DNA of 64,000 nucleotides. It comes from Microbulbifer elongatus (GTDB lineage Bacteria; Pseudomonadota; Gammaproteobacteria; Pseudomonadales; Cellvibrionaceae). Location of the stretch: contig NZ_CP088953.1 of the NCBI RefSeq assembly GCF_021165935.1, positions 1,493,001 through 1,557,000 of the forward strand, in the 5' to 3' direction. Positions 33,047 to 43,381 of this stretch are shown here, one piece after another. Made by a program: the position numbers and the translations under genes. Every line of letters begins with the position of its first letter. Positions within the stretch are counted from its first letter, which is position 1. The notes below the pieces were generated by a model that saw only the letters and a list, made by a program, of their open reading frames with translations, was not told the DNA's origin and made no database searches.

Positions 33047-34051
33047 ATGCAGACTGCTGTCAACGAGTTTTTGACACCTCGTCGTATTGACGTCACCGAG
33101 TACAACCAGAACCACGCCAAAGTCGTTCTGGAACCGCTGGAGCGTGGTTTCGGCCACACTCTCGGCAACGCACTGCGCCGCATCCTGCTGTCCTCCATGC
33201 CAGGCTGCGCCGTCACTGAAGTTGAGATCGACGGTGTTGAGCACGAGTACAGCGCAATCGAAGGTGTGCAGGAAGACGTTATCGAAATCCTGCTCAACCT
33301 GAAGGAAATTGCGGTGGTGATGCACGGCAAGGACCAGGCAGTGTTGAGCCTGAGCAAGAAAGGCCCAGGTGCGGTTACCGCTGGCGATATTCAGGTGGAT
33401 CACGACATCGAGATCGTGAACCCTGAGCATGTGATCGCCAATATCACTGGCGATGTGGAACTCAATCTGCGCCTGACCGTCGCGCGCGGCCGTGGCTATC
33501 AGCCCGCCGACGCCCGTCGTGAAGACGAAGAAGAGACCCGCGCTATTGGCCGTCTGCAACTGGACGCCTCTTTCGGCCCGGTTCGTCGTGTTGCCTACAG
33601 CGTGGAATCCGCGCGTGTAGAACAGCGCACCGACCTGGACAAGCTGGTTCTGGACCTGGAGACCAACGGTACTCTGGATCCGGAAGAAGCGATCCGTCGC
33701 GCCGCCACCATCCTGCAGCAACAGCTGGCAGTGTTTGTGGACCTGGAAGGCGAGAAGGACGCTGCACCAGAAACCAAGGAAGAGGAAGTTGATCCGGTGC
33801 TGCTGCGCCCGGTTGACGACCTGGAGCTGACCGTACGTTCGGCCAACTGTCTGAAAGCAGAAAACATCTACTACATCGGCGACCTGATTCAGCGTACCGA
33901 AGTAGAGCTGCTGAAGACCCCGAACCTGGGCAAGAAGTCCCTGACCGAGATCAAGGACGTTCTGGCCTCCCGCGGTCTGTCCCTGGGCATGCGTCTTGAG
34001 AACTGGCCGCCGGCCAGCCTCAAGGGCGACAGCAAGCTGAGCCCCCTGTAA
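33047..34051 (+). CDS. rpoA: RNA polymerase subunit alpha
   Basis: 334-residue alpha subunit. The N-terminal assembly domain contains [17 protein letters not shown]. The linker is acidic ([14 protein letters not shown]). The C-terminal domain has [19 protein letters not shown], including the DNA-contacting Arg. ATG at 33047 gives the family start [12 protein letters not shown] with ACAGG six bases before it. An in-frame ATG at 33041 would add Met-Ala and has only one base after the AGGT. Confidence 0.95.
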   Translation: MQTAVNEFLTPRRIDVTEYNQNHAKVVLEPLERGFGHTLGNALRRILLSSMPGCAVTEVEIDGVEHEYSAIEGVQEDVIEILLNLKEIAVVMHGKDQAVLSLSKKGPGAVTAGDIQVDHDIEIVNPEHVIANITGDVELNLRLTVARGRGYQPADARREDEEETRAIGRLQLDASFGPVRRVAYSVESARVEQRTDLDKLVLDLETNGTLDPEEAIRRAATILQQQLAVFVDLEGEKDAAPETKEEEVDPVLLRPVDDLELTVRSANCLKAENIYYIGDLIQRTEVELLKTPNLGKKSLTEIKDVLASRGLSLGMRLENWPPASLKGDSKLSPL

Positions 34052-34174
34052 AGCGTTTGTGGTGCGGGTGTTTCACCCGCACCATGTGAGAAACCCGAGT
34101 GGTGTATGCCGTTAGCAGATACCACTCACAGACGACTTGCTGAGAAAGCAATTGAAGTCGTGAGGAATTGAGTT

Positions 34175-34567
34175 ATGCGTCATCGCTATAGTGGCCGTAA
34201 ATTCAGTCGTACCAGCTCTCACCGCAAGGCCATGTTCAAGAACATGACCGCTTCCCTGGTAGAGCACGAACTGATTAAAACCACACTGCCGAAAGCCAAA
34301 GAACTGCGTCGCGTTGCCGAGCCGCTGATCACCCTGGCCAAGAAAGACAGTGTTGCCAACCGCCGTCTGGCTTTTGCCCGTATCCGCGACAAGGATGCTG
34401 TGCGCAAGCTGTTCGACGAGCTGGGTCCCCGTTACGAAGCCCGTCCGGGCGGATACATCCGCATTCTGAAATGCGGTTTCCGTGCTGGCGATAAGGCTCC
34501 GATGGCCTACGTGGAGCTGGTGGATCGTCCGGTTGCGGATGAGACTGCAGAAGCTGCAGAAGCCTAA
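34175..34567 (+). CDS. rplQ: 50S ribosomal protein L17
   Basis: 130-residue L17. [21 protein letters not shown] is the family start, continuing to an acidic tail (DETAEAAEA). Last gene of the alpha operon; a strong terminator follows after 46 bases. Confidence 0.97.
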   Translation: MRHRYSGRKFSRTSSHRKAMFKNMTASLVEHELIKTTLPKAKELRRVAEPLITLAKKDSVANRRLAFARIRDKDAVRKLFDELGPRYEARPGGYIRILKCGFRAGDKAPMAYVELVDRPVADETAEAAEA

Positions 34568-34613
34568 GACACGCCGTTTTAGGTTTTCCGGCCCAACTAG
34601 GGTTCCGGGCATG

Positions 34614-34645
34614 GAAAAGCCGGTCATTGACCGGCTTTTCTTTTA
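34614..34645 (+). terminator. Rho-independent terminator after rplQ
   Basis: GAAAAGCCGGT (34614-34624) pairs perfectly with ACCGGCTTTTC (34630-34640) around a CATTG loop, followed by TTTTATT. It ends the large ribosomal cluster. Confidence 0.92.
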
Positions 34646-34683
34646 TTCCCGTCATGAAGATGTTGAAAAGAGATTAACCTGCA

Positions 34684-34944
34684 ATGTTTCAGTCTCTGGA
34701 CGATTTACTAAAGGCGCTCAACCCTCAGATTGTGGGCAGTCTCAAGCGCGCCATCGAACTGGGCAAGTGGCCAAATGGCGTTGCATTGACGGCGGAGCAG
34801 AAGTCACTCTGTGGTGAAGCGGTAGCCCACTGGGAGCAGCGACACGCGGCACCCACCGAACGGGTTGGCTATGTGCCTCCCAAAGCGACCCCCTGTGCGG
34901 ATAAGCCCGACAGTGAGGAAGCGGTTACCTGGGTGAATTCCTAG
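34684..34944 (+). CDS. DUF1315 family protein (YeaC-like)
   Basis: 86 residues. The segment RAIELGKWPNGVALTAEQK matches the short DUF1315/YeaC family, whose function is unknown. No signal peptide or membrane helix; the C-terminal half is poorly conserved and contains Pro and acidic residues. It stands alone after the rplQ terminator and faces the pxp genes. Between them GCGCGC-AACG-GCGCGC (34958-34973) forms a small hairpin. Confidence 0.8.
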   Translation: MFQSLDDLLKALNPQIVGSLKRAIELGKWPNGVALTAEQKSLCGEAVAHWEQRHAAPTERVGYVPPKATPCADKPDSEEAVTWVNS

Positions 34945-34988
34945 GCTCTCTCCATTTGCGCGCAACGGCGCGCCGTCGCTGTACCCGC

Positions 34989-35921
34989 TTATAGCAGGTC
35001 GGGTAATTTCATTAGCAAGTGGGCTTTCTCCCGCTGGATCTTTCGGGCTCCCTCTGCATCGATTCTTTCAAGGTTCAGTACGGTTCCGGCGGTCAGTTGA
35101 CCAAGGCGGTGTACGTCGGCACTGATCACATGGGCGATACGCGGGTAGCCGCCAATCGTCTGACCCTCTACAAAGCTGATAATGGGCAATCCATTCGGCG
35201 GTACCTGAACAGTGCCCGGACACACAGCGGATGAGACCTGTTGCGGCAAGTTTTCCCCGGGTAGTGGCGGTCCATCCAGTCGGATACCCATGCGGTTGCT
35301 TTGCGGGGAGACGGTAAAGCCTCCCGCATAAAGCTGCTGCTGCGCGCGGCTTAAAAAATGGTGTGCTTCCTGGCCGGCCACGGCGCGCAGCAGCGGTCGG
35401 TTCCCGTAATCCAGGCGGTATGCCCCCGGTAACCTGCGTATTTTTTCGATGCGGCAGTTGCGCAGGGGAAGCTGATCGCCGGCTTCCAGTGCGCGTCCCG
35501 CAACCCCACCAAACCTCGCAATCACATGTGTGGACAGACTCCCCATACAAGGCTCGATGGCAAACTCGGCGGCAAGTGCGATATACGCGCGGGCCCCGGA
35601 TTGCAGTGTGCCGAAGCGAAGTCGGTCGCCGGCCTGCACTCGGATCACCGTATCGTTTTCGACGCTGGCGCCATTGAGTGTCAGTTCGAAGTGGGCACCG
35701 GTTATCGCGATGGACATATCCGTGGTGAACGCGATTTCCGGCCCTGTCAGTGTTACTTCAAGGCAGGGGTGGGATGCCGGGTTGCCGAGCAGCAGGTTTG
35801 CCAGGACCATGGCGACGGTATCCGCCGCGCCACCTCGAGCGAGCCCCCAGCGCAGTTTGCCGGGGCGGCCGCCATCCTGAATCGTGGTCTGCAATCCGGG
35901 TTTCAGAATATGCAGGCTCAT
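34989..35921 (-). CDS. pxpC: 5-oxoprolinase subunit PxpC
   Basis: 310 residues, carboxyltransferase-fold (KipA/AHS2) subunit. With PxpA and PxpB it forms the ATP-dependent prokaryotic 5-oxoprolinase that turns pyroglutamate into glutamate. The N-terminal LKPGLQTTIQDGGRPG and the later QSNRMGIRLDGPPLP and FVEGQTIGGYPRIA segments are family signatures. Its start overlaps the pxpB stop by 4 bases. Confidence 0.92.
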   Translation of the reverse strand: MSLHILKPGLQTTIQDGGRPGKLRWGLARGGAADTVAMVLANLLLGNPASHPCLEVTLTGPEIAFTTDMSIAITGAHFELTLNGASVENDTVIRVQAGDRLRFGTLQSGARAYIALAAEFAIEPCMGSLSTHVIARFGGVAGRALEAGDQLPLRNCRIEKIRRLPGAYRLDYGNRPLLRAVAGQEAHHFLSRAQQQLYAGGFTVSPQSNRMGIRLDGPPLPGENLPQQVSSAVCPGTVQVPPNGLPIISFVEGQTIGGYPRIAHVISADVHRLGQLTAGTVLNLERIDAEGARKIQREKAHLLMKLPDLL

Positions 35922-36670
35922 GGGGTGCCCTCACCGGGGGACGCCAGCGCGGTTTTTTCCGGTGCGGCAAGCGGGTCGGTTTTGGCAAACTGGTGTGCAC
36001 TAATGGGCACAAACTGAATACGATCCAGTGGTCGGGCAATAAATGGCGACAGCGTCTGCGGGCGGAACAGGGCCAGTGGTGTGCGTCCCAGTAGCTGCCA
36101 ACCTCCGGGGGTAGCCTGGGGATAGATTCCAGTCTGACTGCCGCCGATACCGACGGATCCCGCGGGTACTTTAAATGCTGGCCGCGCTTTGCGTGGACAT
36201 TGCAGTGCGGTATCCAGCCCACCCAGGTAGAGGAATCCGGGCGTAAACCCGAGCATATGCACCAGGTATTGGGGGCGACTGTGGCGGGCGATGATTTCCC
36301 CGGGACTCAGTCCGGAGTGTGCGCTCAGGGTCTGCATATCGGGGGCAAATTTACCCTCGTAGCATACGGGAATGCGTATCAGGTAGCGGGTACCGGAACG
36401 TGTCGCCCTGTTTGCCAGCGCGCTTTCGGTCAGCGATACCAGTAGGTCCTGCAGTCTTGCGGCTTCGGTCAAGCGCAGGGGATCGAAACACACGGTGAGG
36501 CACTGGTAGGCCGGGACCAGTTCGGTGACGGTATCCGGGGAGGCCGTTTCGATCGCCTCGGCGAGGGCAATGATGGTTTCACTCAGCGGTGCACTGGGCG
36601 CTGCGGAAAAGCGGATATCGAAGGCCGCGTCACCATTTGGTAGTACCTCAAAGCTCCCTGCTAACGACAT
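35918..36670 (-). CDS. pxpB: 5-oxoprolinase subunit PxpB
   Basis: 250 residues, cyclophilin-like KipI/AHS1 subunit. VCFDPLRLTE, HSGLSPGEIIARHS and LGFTPGFLYLGGLD followed by PRKARPAFKVPAGSVGIGG are typical of the family. In Bacillus KipI inhibits the sporulation kinase KinA, but the ABC arrangement here supports the 5-oxoprolinase role. It overlaps pxpA by 10 bases and pxpC by 4, so the three are one translational unit. Confidence 0.92.
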   Translation of the reverse strand: MSLAGSFEVLPNGDAAFDIRFSAAPSAPLSETIIALAEAIETASPDTVTELVPAYQCLTVCFDPLRLTEAARLQDLLVSLTESALANRATRSGTRYLIRIPVCYEGKFAPDMQTLSAHSGLSPGEIIARHSRPQYLVHMLGFTPGFLYLGGLDTALQCPRKARPAFKVPAGSVGIGGSQTGIYPQATPGGWQLLGRTPLALFRPQTLSPFIARPLDRIQFVPISAHQFAKTDPLAAPEKTALASPGEGTP

Positions 36671-37413
36671 CGCCTGTACCCCGCGCGCTGCAGAGCCTGC
36701 TGGAGTTTTCGTGCAATCGATTCCGCTTGAGGGTTATCTCCATGCAGGCAGATACTGTCGACGGAAAATTGCAGCGGTTTATTGTCGATCGAGAGGAAAG
36801 GCGTGCCAGCGGTGAGCGCCAGTACCTGGGTGAGGCAATGGTCAAAATCTTCGATCACGGCGCCGGGCATGCTGCGTGGTGACAGCTGATGGTCGTTCAG
36901 GTAGCGGCGATCCATAAATCCTTCCCGTAACACAAGGTAACCGTGCCTGCGCGCTGCCCGTTCCACGGCTGCATTGGCCAGTGCGAGTATGCACAGTGTG
37001 GGGAAAGCCTGGGCGAACATCTGCACAAGGTCTTCGGCAAGTGCATCATCGGCCTCGGCGTCGTTATACAGGGCGCCGTGCAGTTTGATATGGGTAAGAG
37101 TAACCCGTTCCTCTTGTGCCAGACTTTGCAGCGCCTGTATCTGCTCCCGAACTGAAGCCAGTAATGCCTGCCGTGGCATGGTAAGGGAAATACGGCCGAA
37201 ATTTTTACGGTCCGGATAGCCCGGGTGTGCGCCGGCGGCGATCTGGTGTGTCCGCGCATTGATCAGCGAAAGCCGCATGGTTTCGGCGTTGCCGGCGTGA
37301 CCACCACAGGCAATATTGCAGCGGGAGATATACGCCATGATGCGCGCGTCTCGCGCGCAGTGCTGTAGTTCTTCTCCCTCTCCCAGGTCGCAATTGATAT
37401 CAATGGCTTTCAC
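36661..37413 (-). CDS. pxpA: 5-oxoprolinase subunit PxpA (LamB/YcsF family)
   Basis: 250 residues. IDINCDLGEG at the start, NIACGGHAGN and GAHPGYPDRKNFGR near residues 32-75 and KLHGALYNDA are hallmarks of the LamB/YcsF family. First gene of pxpABC. Its start lies only 38 bases after the uvrA stop on the same strand with no visible terminator, so it may be read from uvrA. Confidence 0.93.
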   Translation of the reverse strand: MKAIDINCDLGEGEELQHCARDARIMAYISRCNIACGGHAGNAETMRLSLINARTHQIAAGAHPGYPDRKNFGRISLTMPRQALLASVREQIQALQSLAQEERVTLTHIKLHGALYNDAEADDALAEDLVQMFAQAFPTLCILALANAAVERAARRHGYLVLREGFMDRRYLNDHQLSPRSMPGAVIEDFDHCLTQVLALTAGTPFLSIDNKPLQFSVDSICLHGDNPQAESIARKLQQALQRAGYRRCR

Positions 37414-37451
37414 GGATCGCGTTCCTTGCCCTTTTGGCGGTGCCTCGGGGC

Positions 37452-40277
37452 CTACTTTTTCAGCATGGGTTTCAGGAAGCGTCCGGTATGCGAACCTTTC
37501 ACCCTGGCCACCTGTTCCGGGGTGCCGGTGGCAATAATCTCTCCGCCGCCGGAGCCTCCTTCCGGGCCCAGGTCCACAATCCAGTCCGCGGTCTTGATCA
37601 CATCCAGATTGTGCTCGATCACTACAATGGTGTTGCCGTGATCGCGCAGCCGGTGCAGCACGTCCAGCAGTAACTGAATATCGGCAAAGTGCAGGCCGGT
37701 GGTGGGTTCGTCGAGAATGTACAGGGTCTTGCCCGTATCCCGTTTGGACAGCTCGCGGGACAGCTTCACCCGCTGTGCCTCACCGCCGGACAGGGTGGTC
37801 GCCGCCTGGCCCAGTTTGATGTAGGACAGACCCACGTCCATCAGGGTCTGCAGTTTTTTGGCGATGGATGGTACCGGGTCAAAAAATTCCCGCGCGTCTT
37901 CCACGGTCATTTCCAGCACTTCGTGAATGCTTTTACCTTTGTACTGTACCTCCAGGGTTTCCCGGTTATAGCGTTTGCCCTTACAGGTATCGCAGGGTAC
38001 GTAGATATCCGGTAGAAAGTGCATCTCGACCTTAATTACACCATCGCCCTGACAGGCCTCACAGCGGCCGCCCTTGACGTTGAAGCTGAAGCGACCGGGC
38101 TTGTAGCCGCGGGAGCGGGCCTCCTGGGTGCCTGCGAACAGCTCGCGAATGGGGGTAAAAATGCCCGTATAGGTGGCCGGGTTTGAGCGCGGGGTGCGGC
38201 CGATGGGGCTCTGGTCGATATCCACACATTTGTCGAAATGATCCAGCCCTTCAATCGCCTTGTGGGGCGATGCTTTCAGCGTGGTGGCCTTGTTCAGAGC
38301 GGTGGCGGCCAGTGGATACAGGGTGGTATTGATGAGGGTGGATTTACCCGAGCCGGACACGCCGGTGACACAGGTAAACAGGCCGACCGGAATTTCCAGG
38401 TCCACGTTTTTCAGGTTGTTGCCGGTGGCACCCTCGATGCGCAGCACATCGTCGCCGGCGGGATGGCGCTGTTTCGGCACCACAATCTGTCTGCTGCCAG
38501 AGAGGTATTGGCCGGTCAGTGAGCGTTCACTGGCAGCGATCTCGTCGTGGGTACCGGCGGCGACCACTTCGCCGCCATGCACGCCGGCACCGGGGCCGAT
38601 ATCCACAATGTAGTCCGCCGCGCGAATCGCATCTTCGTCATGTTCTACCACGATCACCGTATTACCGATGTCCCGCAGGTGGGTGAGGGTATTCAGCAGG
38701 CGCTCGTTGTCGCGCTGGTGGAGGCCGATGGAGGGCTCGTCGAGAATGTACATCACGCCCACAAGGCCGGCACCGATCTGGCTGGCCAAGCGGATGCGCT
38801 GGGCCTCGCCGCCGGACAGGGTCTCGGCACTGCGGTTCAGGGTCAGGTAATTCAGGCCCACGTCTACCAGGAAGCGGAAGCGATCCCGAAGCTCCTTGAG
38901 AATCTTGTCAGCGATCTCTTTCTGCGCGCCTTTGAATTTGAGCTGATTGGCGAAGTAGTCAAACGCATCCCCCACTGGCAGGTCGGTGATCTGTGCCAGG
39001 GTACGGTTATCCACAAATACATGGCGGGCTTCCCGGCGCAGGCGGGTGCCGTGGCACTCCGGGCACTGCTGGGTGCTCAGGTATTTGGCCAGTTCTTCGC
39101 GCACGGATTGGGACTCGGTGTCCCGGTAGCGACGCTGGAAATTGGGGATGATGCCCTCAAAGGTGTGGCGGCGCACGGTGATATCGCCGCGGTCGTTCAC
39201 GTAGCTGAAGTCAATCGGGGTGTCGCCGCTGCCGTGCAGAATTACCGTGCGGTATTTTTTGGCGAGTTTTTTCCACGGCTTGTCCAGGTCAAAACCGTAG
39301 TGCTCGGAGAGGGAATCGAGCATGTGGTAGTAATAAATATTGCGCCTGTCCCAGCCGCGGATGGCGCCTTCGGAAATGCTGCTCTCCGGGTCCAGGATCA
39401 CCTTGTCTTCGTCGAAGAACTGGTTGACGCCGAGGCCGTCGCAGCTGGGGCAGGCGCCGGCCGGATTGTTGAACGAGAAGAGGCGGGGTTCCAGTTCGTC
39501 CAGTGAGTAATCACATACCGGGCAGGCGTGGCGGGCGGAGAACAGGTGGTCGTCGCGGTCGCCATCCATAAAGCTGATGGCGGCGATGCCATCGGTCAGG
39601 TTCAGGGCCGTCTCGAAGGATTCCGCCAGGCGCAGCTGCAGATCGTCGCGCACCTTGAAGCGGTCCACCACCACTTCGATGGTGTGCTTCTTGCGCTTGT
39701 CCAGCTTGGGGGTATCGTCCAGGTCGCACACGGTGCCGTTGATCCGGGCGCGCACGAAGCCATCCCGGCGCAACTGCTCGAACACGTGCAGGTGCTCGCC
39801 CTTGCGGTCCCGCACCACCGGCGCCAACAGCATGATCTTGGTGCCCTCCGGCAGCGCCAGCACATGGTCCACCATCTGGCTGACGGTCTGTGCCTGCAGG
39901 GGCACGTGATGGTCCGGGCAGCGGGGCTCGCCCACCCGGGCAAACAGCAGGCGCAGGTAGTCATAGATTTCGGTGATGGTGCCCACAGTGGAGCGGGGGT
40001 TGTGAGAGGTGGACTTCTGTTCGATGGAGATGGCCGGAGAAAGCCCCTCCACAGTGTCCACATCCGGTTTTTCCATCATCGACAGGAACTGGCGGGCATA
40101 GGTGGAAAGCGATTCCACATAACGCCGCTGGCCCTCTGCGTAGAGGGTGTCGAACGCGAGTGAGGACTTACCGGAGCCGGACAGACCGGTAATCACAATA
40201 AGTTTGTCGCGGGGAATATCCAGGTCGATATTCTTCAGGTTGTGGGTGCGGGCACCCCTGACGTAAATCGTGTCCAC
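37452..40277 (-). CDS. uvrA: Excinuclease ABC subunit A
   Basis: 941 residues from the GTG at 40277, damage-recognition ATPase of nucleotide excision repair. It has two ABC modules with Walker [10 protein letters not shown] and GVSGSGKST, signature LSGGEAQR twice, and zinc motifs ([23 protein letters not shown]). An ATG at 40391 would add 38 residues without family similarity. It is rejected because a promoter-like sequence lies inside that extension and AGGAAC precedes the GTG. No clear LexA box was found upstream. pxpABC follows. Confidence 0.95.
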   Translation of the reverse strand: MDTIYVRGARTHNLKNIDLDIPRDKLIVITGLSGSGKSSLAFDTLYAEGQRRYVESLSTYARQFLSMMEKPDVDTVEGLSPAISIEQKSTSHNPRSTVGTITEIYDYLRLLFARVGEPRCPDHHVPLQAQTVSQMVDHVLALPEGTKIMLLAPVVRDRKGEHLHVFEQLRRDGFVRARINGTVCDLDDTPKLDKRKKHTIEVVVDRFKVRDDLQLRLAESFETALNLTDGIAAISFMDGDRDDHLFSARHACPVCDYSLDELEPRLFSFNNPAGACPSCDGLGVNQFFDEDKVILDPESSISEGAIRGWDRRNIYYYHMLDSLSEHYGFDLDKPWKKLAKKYRTVILHGSGDTPIDFSYVNDRGDITVRRHTFEGIIPNFQRRYRDTESQSVREELAKYLSTQQCPECHGTRLRREARHVFVDNRTLAQITDLPVGDAFDYFANQLKFKGAQKEIADKILKELRDRFRFLVDVGLNYLTLNRSAETLSGGEAQRIRLASQIGAGLVGVMYILDEPSIGLHQRDNERLLNTLTHLRDIGNTVIVVEHDEDAIRAADYIVDIGPGAGVHGGEVVAAGTHDEIAASERSLTGQYLSGSRQIVVPKQRHPAGDDVLRIEGATGNNLKNVDLEIPVGLFTCVTGVSGSGKSTLINTTLYPLAATALNKATTLKASPHKAIEGLDHFDKCVDIDQSPIGRTPRSNPATYTGIFTPIRELFAGTQEARSRGYKPGRFSFNVKGGRCEACQGDGVIKVEMHFLPDIYVPCDTCKGKRYNRETLEVQYKGKSIHEVLEMTVEDAREFFDPVPSIAKKLQTLMDVGLSYIKLGQAATTLSGGEAQRVKLSRELSKRDTGKTLYILDEPTTGLHFADIQLLLDVLHRLRDHGNTIVVIEHNLDVIKTADWIVDLGPEGGSGGGEIIATGTPEQVARVKGSHTGRFLKPMLKK

Positions 40278-40350
40278 TCGGGTTCCTGTTTCCGTATCTG
40301 GTGTGACTCGCGCGTCGGCCGTTGCGGGACCCGGCGAGGGCAAACGGTCA

Positions 40351-40378
40351 AGTATAATCCGACCGGTGGATGTGCCAA
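40351..40378 (-). promoter_or_regulatory. Promoter-like sequence for uvrA
   Basis: On the minus strand TTGGCA (40378-40373), 16-base spacer and TATACT (40356-40351). It lies about 70 bases upstream of the GTG start at 40277 and downstream of the alternative ATG at 40391, which would therefore not be on the transcript. Confidence 0.5.
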
Positions 40379-40420
40379 AATCCTTAGCCATCCCGATATG
40401 AATAACCTAGCGCAGAAATC

Positions 40421-41824
40421 ATGATTCCCGTTATTTTGTGTGGTGGCACCGGCTCCCGCCTGTGGCCCCTTTCCCGCGAAGCCTATCCCAAGCAGTTTCT
40501 CTCCCTGGTGGGCAGTGAAACCATGTTGCAGGCCACTGCTCTGCGCCTGGAGGGGCTGGCGGAGGTGCAGGCGCCGATACTGGTGTGCAACGAGTCCCAC
40601 CGGTTTGCTGCGGCCGAGCAGCTACAGGCAGTGGGCCGTGCGGCTCAGTCGATTCTGCTGGAGCCCTGCGCGCGCAATACAGCCCCAGCCATTGCACTGG
40701 CGGCCCTGGCGGCGGTGGAAAACGGCGAAGACCCACTGCTGTTGGTGCTGCCGGCGGATCACGTGGTTGGCGACCGGTCTGCTTTTCAGGCCGCGGTGAC
40801 CTCTGCGACCCCGCTCGCCGAGGCCGGGCGCCTGGTGACCTTTGGCATTGTGCCCACCTGCGCCGAGACTGGGTATGGCTACATCCGCAGCGGCGCTCCT
40901 CTGGATGGTGGTTGGGAAGTGGCGGAGTTTGTGGAAAAACCGGATCTCGCCACCGCTGAGAAGTACGTCGCCAGTGGCGAATTCAACTGGAACAGCGGCA
41001 TGTTCCTGTTCCGTGCTGCCCGCTATCTTGAGGAGCTGGCGCAGCACCAGCCGGAGATGCTGGAGCGCTGTCGCGCCGCTTTTGCCGGTGCCTCCCGGGA
41101 CCTCGACTTCACCCGTGTGGACGCGGACGTTTTTGCGCGCTGCCCCGCGGACTCTGTGGACTATGCGGTGATGGAGAAAACCGAGGCCGCCGCAGTGGTA
41201 CCGATGGATGCCGGCTGGAGCGATGTGGGCTCATGGTCGGCACTTTGGGAGCTGGCGCAAAAGGACGAATACGGAAACCTGTTGCAGGGCGATGTGCTGA
41301 CCGAAGATGCCAGCGGCTGTCTGGTACACGGCGGCGACCGGCTGATCGGTGTGCTCGGCGTCCGGGATCTGGTGGTGGTGGATACCGACGATGCATTGAT
41401 GGTCGCGGACAAGAGCCGGGTACAGGACGTCAAAAAACTGGTTGCGCAGCTTAAACACAGCGAGCGCAGGGAAGCAGAGAATCACCGCAAGGTCTTCCGC
41501 CCCTGGGGGTATTACGACTCGATTGACGCCGGGCCCCGCTTCCAGGTCAAGCGCATTGTGGTCAAGCCTGGCTGTCAGCTGTCCCTGCAGATGCACCACC
41601 ACCGCGCCGAGCATTGGATTGTGGTTCGTGGTACCGCCAGGGTCACGCGCGGTGAGGACCAGCTGCTGCTGACCGAGAATGAGTCCACGTTTATTCCACT
41701 GGGGGTGGTACACCGCCTGGAAAACCCGGGCGCCATTCCCCTGGAGCTGATCGAAGTGCAGTCCGGCAGCTACCTCGGTGAGGACGACATTGTCCGCTTT
41801 GAGGATCAATACGGGCGCGACTGA
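40421..41824 (+). CDS. manC: Mannose-1-P guanylyltransferase / mannose-6-P isomerase
   Basis: 467-residue bifunctional enzyme of the ManC/AlgA family, making GDP-mannose from mannose-1-phosphate and GTP. The nucleotidyltransferase domain opens with [20 protein letters not shown] and has the FVEKPD motif. The C-terminal type II isomerase cupin shows PWGYYDSID and [10 protein letters not shown]. It lies between uvrA and the MFS-ssb pair, which are adjacent in pseudomonads. The mutase partner is at 47908. No convincing + strand promoter was seen in the gap. Confidence 0.95.
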   Translation: MIPVILCGGTGSRLWPLSREAYPKQFLSLVGSETMLQATALRLEGLAEVQAPILVCNESHRFAAAEQLQAVGRAAQSILLEPCARNTAPAIALAALAAVENGEDPLLLVLPADHVVGDRSAFQAAVTSATPLAEAGRLVTFGIVPTCAETGYGYIRSGAPLDGGWEVAEFVEKPDLATAEKYVASGEFNWNSGMFLFRAARYLEELAQHQPEMLERCRAAFAGASRDLDFTRVDADVFARCPADSVDYAVMEKTEAAAVVPMDAGWSDVGSWSALWELAQKDEYGNLLQGDVLTEDASGCLVHGGDRLIGVLGVRDLVVVDTDDALMVADKSRVQDVKKLVAQLKHSERREAENHRKVFRPWGYYDSIDAGPRFQVKRIVVKPGCQLSLQMHHHRAEHWIVVRGTARVTRGEDQLLLTENESTFIPLGVVHRLENPGAIPLELIEVQSGSYLGEDDIVRFEDQYGRD

Positions 41825-41940
41825 GTAGCCAGCCCCTCCTATAGTTTTGAACTATCTCGCGGTTTGGTCGCGGGGGATCATTCCTCGCGGCCAGCGCTGG
41901 TACAATGCGCGCCGATATTCCCTGTGTCCGGATTTTTTGA

Positions 41941-43113
41941 ATGAATTCCACCGAACGCCGCGCGCTCGCCGGTCTCGCTTCCCTCTACGTTTTTCGCATG
42001 CTGGGCCTGTTTATGGTACTTCCGGTGTTGTCCCTGTATGGCAGTGACTACAGCGGCAGCACGCCCGCCCTATTGGGGCTGGCACTGGGTGCTTACGGCT
42101 TGAGTCAGGCGATTCTGCAGATTCCGCTGGGCGTGTTGAGCGATCGCTGGGGGCGCAAACCGGTGATCTATATCGGGCTGGCGGTGTTCGCACTGGGTAG
42201 TGTGGTGGCCGCCATCACCGACTCTGTGTACGGCTTGATCGCCGGTCGTATCCTGCAGGGGGCGGGTGCCATTGCCGCGGCTACCATGGCGCTGGCCGCG
42301 GACCTGACCCGCGACGAAAACCGGGGCAAGGCGATGGCGGCCATCGGCGCCTCTATCGGGGTGGCGTTTGTTCTCGCCGTTGTGCTGGGGCCACTGGTGG
42401 CCGGACTGGGTGGGCTGTCCGCAATTTTCTGGCTGACCGCGCTGCTGGCGCTGGTTGGCATGTTGCTGGTGTGGCGCCTGGTGCCGAACCCGGCAGTCTC
42501 AACGCGGCGCGGTCCCCGGGCCGGTGATTTCTCGAAGTTGCTGGCCGGAGGTATGGTCTGGCGTCTGGTGAGTGGGGTCTTCTTTCTGCATCTGCTGCTT
42601 ACGGCGCTGTTTGTGCCACTTCCGTTGGTGCTGCTAGAGCAGTTGCAGCTGCCCAGCACCGGTCACTGGAAACTCTATGCGCCACTGATGCTGGGTGCCT
42701 TTGTCGTCATGCTGCCGCTGATGCGCGTGGCGGAAAAACGCCAGCAGGTGCCGGCGGCCATGCGGCTGGCGTTGCTGGGGCTGATTTTTGGTGCGCTCGC
42801 GTTGATGCCGTCGATCACGGGGGGCTGGATTATTGTCTGCCTGGGGCTGTTCTTCCTTGCGTTCAACCTGTTGGAGGCACTGCTGCCCGCACAGCTTACC
42901 CGGGTTGTCCCCGCGGAGTGTCGCGGTGCCGCCACCGGGCTGTACGCCACCGCACAGTTTCTCGGGGCTTTTGCCGGTGGCAGTGTCTCGGGCCTTCTTT
43001 TTGGCCAGGGTGGTGCGGGGGCCGTGGCCACCTTCCTGCTCGGGGTGCTGCTGGTCTGGTCGGTGAGCTGGTGGCAGCTGCGCGGCACGCGCGTACCGGT
43101 TGTGAGCAGCTGA
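41941..43113 (+). CDS. MFS transporter (YajR-like)
   Basis: 390-residue inner-membrane protein with 12 predicted hydrophobic segments. The MFS loop 2-3 signature is visible as GVLSDRWGRKP around residue 65, and motif C-like glycines in segment 5 (AFVLAVVLGPLVAG). Ending after the last helix, it lacks the cytoplasmic YAM domain of E. coli YajR. Substrate unknown. The same family gene precedes ssb in pseudomonads. A possible -10 (TACAAT) lies at 41901-41906 without a good -35. Confidence 0.85.
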   Translation: MNSTERRALAGLASLYVFRMLGLFMVLPVLSLYGSDYSGSTPALLGLALGAYGLSQAILQIPLGVLSDRWGRKPVIYIGLAVFALGSVVAAITDSVYGLIAGRILQGAGAIAAATMALAADLTRDENRGKAMAAIGASIGVAFVLAVVLGPLVAGLGGLSAIFWLTALLALVGMLLVWRLVPNPAVSTRRGPRAGDFSKLLAGGMVWRLVSGVFFLHLLLTALFVPLPLVLLEQLQLPSTGHWKLYAPLMLGAFVVMLPLMRVAEKRQQVPAAMRLALLGLIFGALALMPSITGGWIIVCLGLFFLAFNLLEALLPAQLTRVVPAECRGAATGLYATAQFLGAFAGGSVSGLLFGQGGAGAVATFLLGVLLVWSVSWWQLRGTRVPVVSS

Positions 43114-43201
43114 GCCGGCGGTGCTCCCACTGGATCTTCCATTGAGTCCGATAGGTCGGCCCTTGCGGCGGTGACGGCGCCCCGCCGAGTGTTGTATCCT
43201 G

Positions 43202-43217
43202 CTGGATATAAATACAC
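43202..43217. promoter_or_regulatory. Degenerate LexA-box-like site before ssb
   Basis: CTGGATATAAATACAC differs from the gammaproteobacterial LexA consensus CTGT-N8-ACAG pattern at positions 4 and 16. It lies 165 bases before ssb. In E. coli uvrA and ssb share an SOS box. Weak evidence: both differences fall in the conserved half-sites. Confidence 0.25.
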
Positions 43218-43381
43218 TGTTGGCTGCGCTCGCTCCATGCCCGGAAGGTGGTTTCGGGAAGAGCTCCAGAGAGCGGGTTCCGCAAGAGAGCCCCAGAGCG
43301 CTGGTATTCCGTCAGAATTTTTCATTTTATCTTGAACATAAGAGCTCTCGTGATTTCGGGGGCGTCAGAGAGGAGAGGCAC

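Noticed and set aside
40353..40358. Perfect TATAAT on the + strand before manC
   Set aside because: No -35-like sequence lies 16-18 bases upstream (CCCGGC there). The same bases serve better as the minus-strand TATACT of the uvrA promoter.
40278..40420. Possible SOS box upstream of uvrA
   Set aside because: CTGTTTCCGTATCTGG has only a left half-site; no CTG-N10-CAG match was found.
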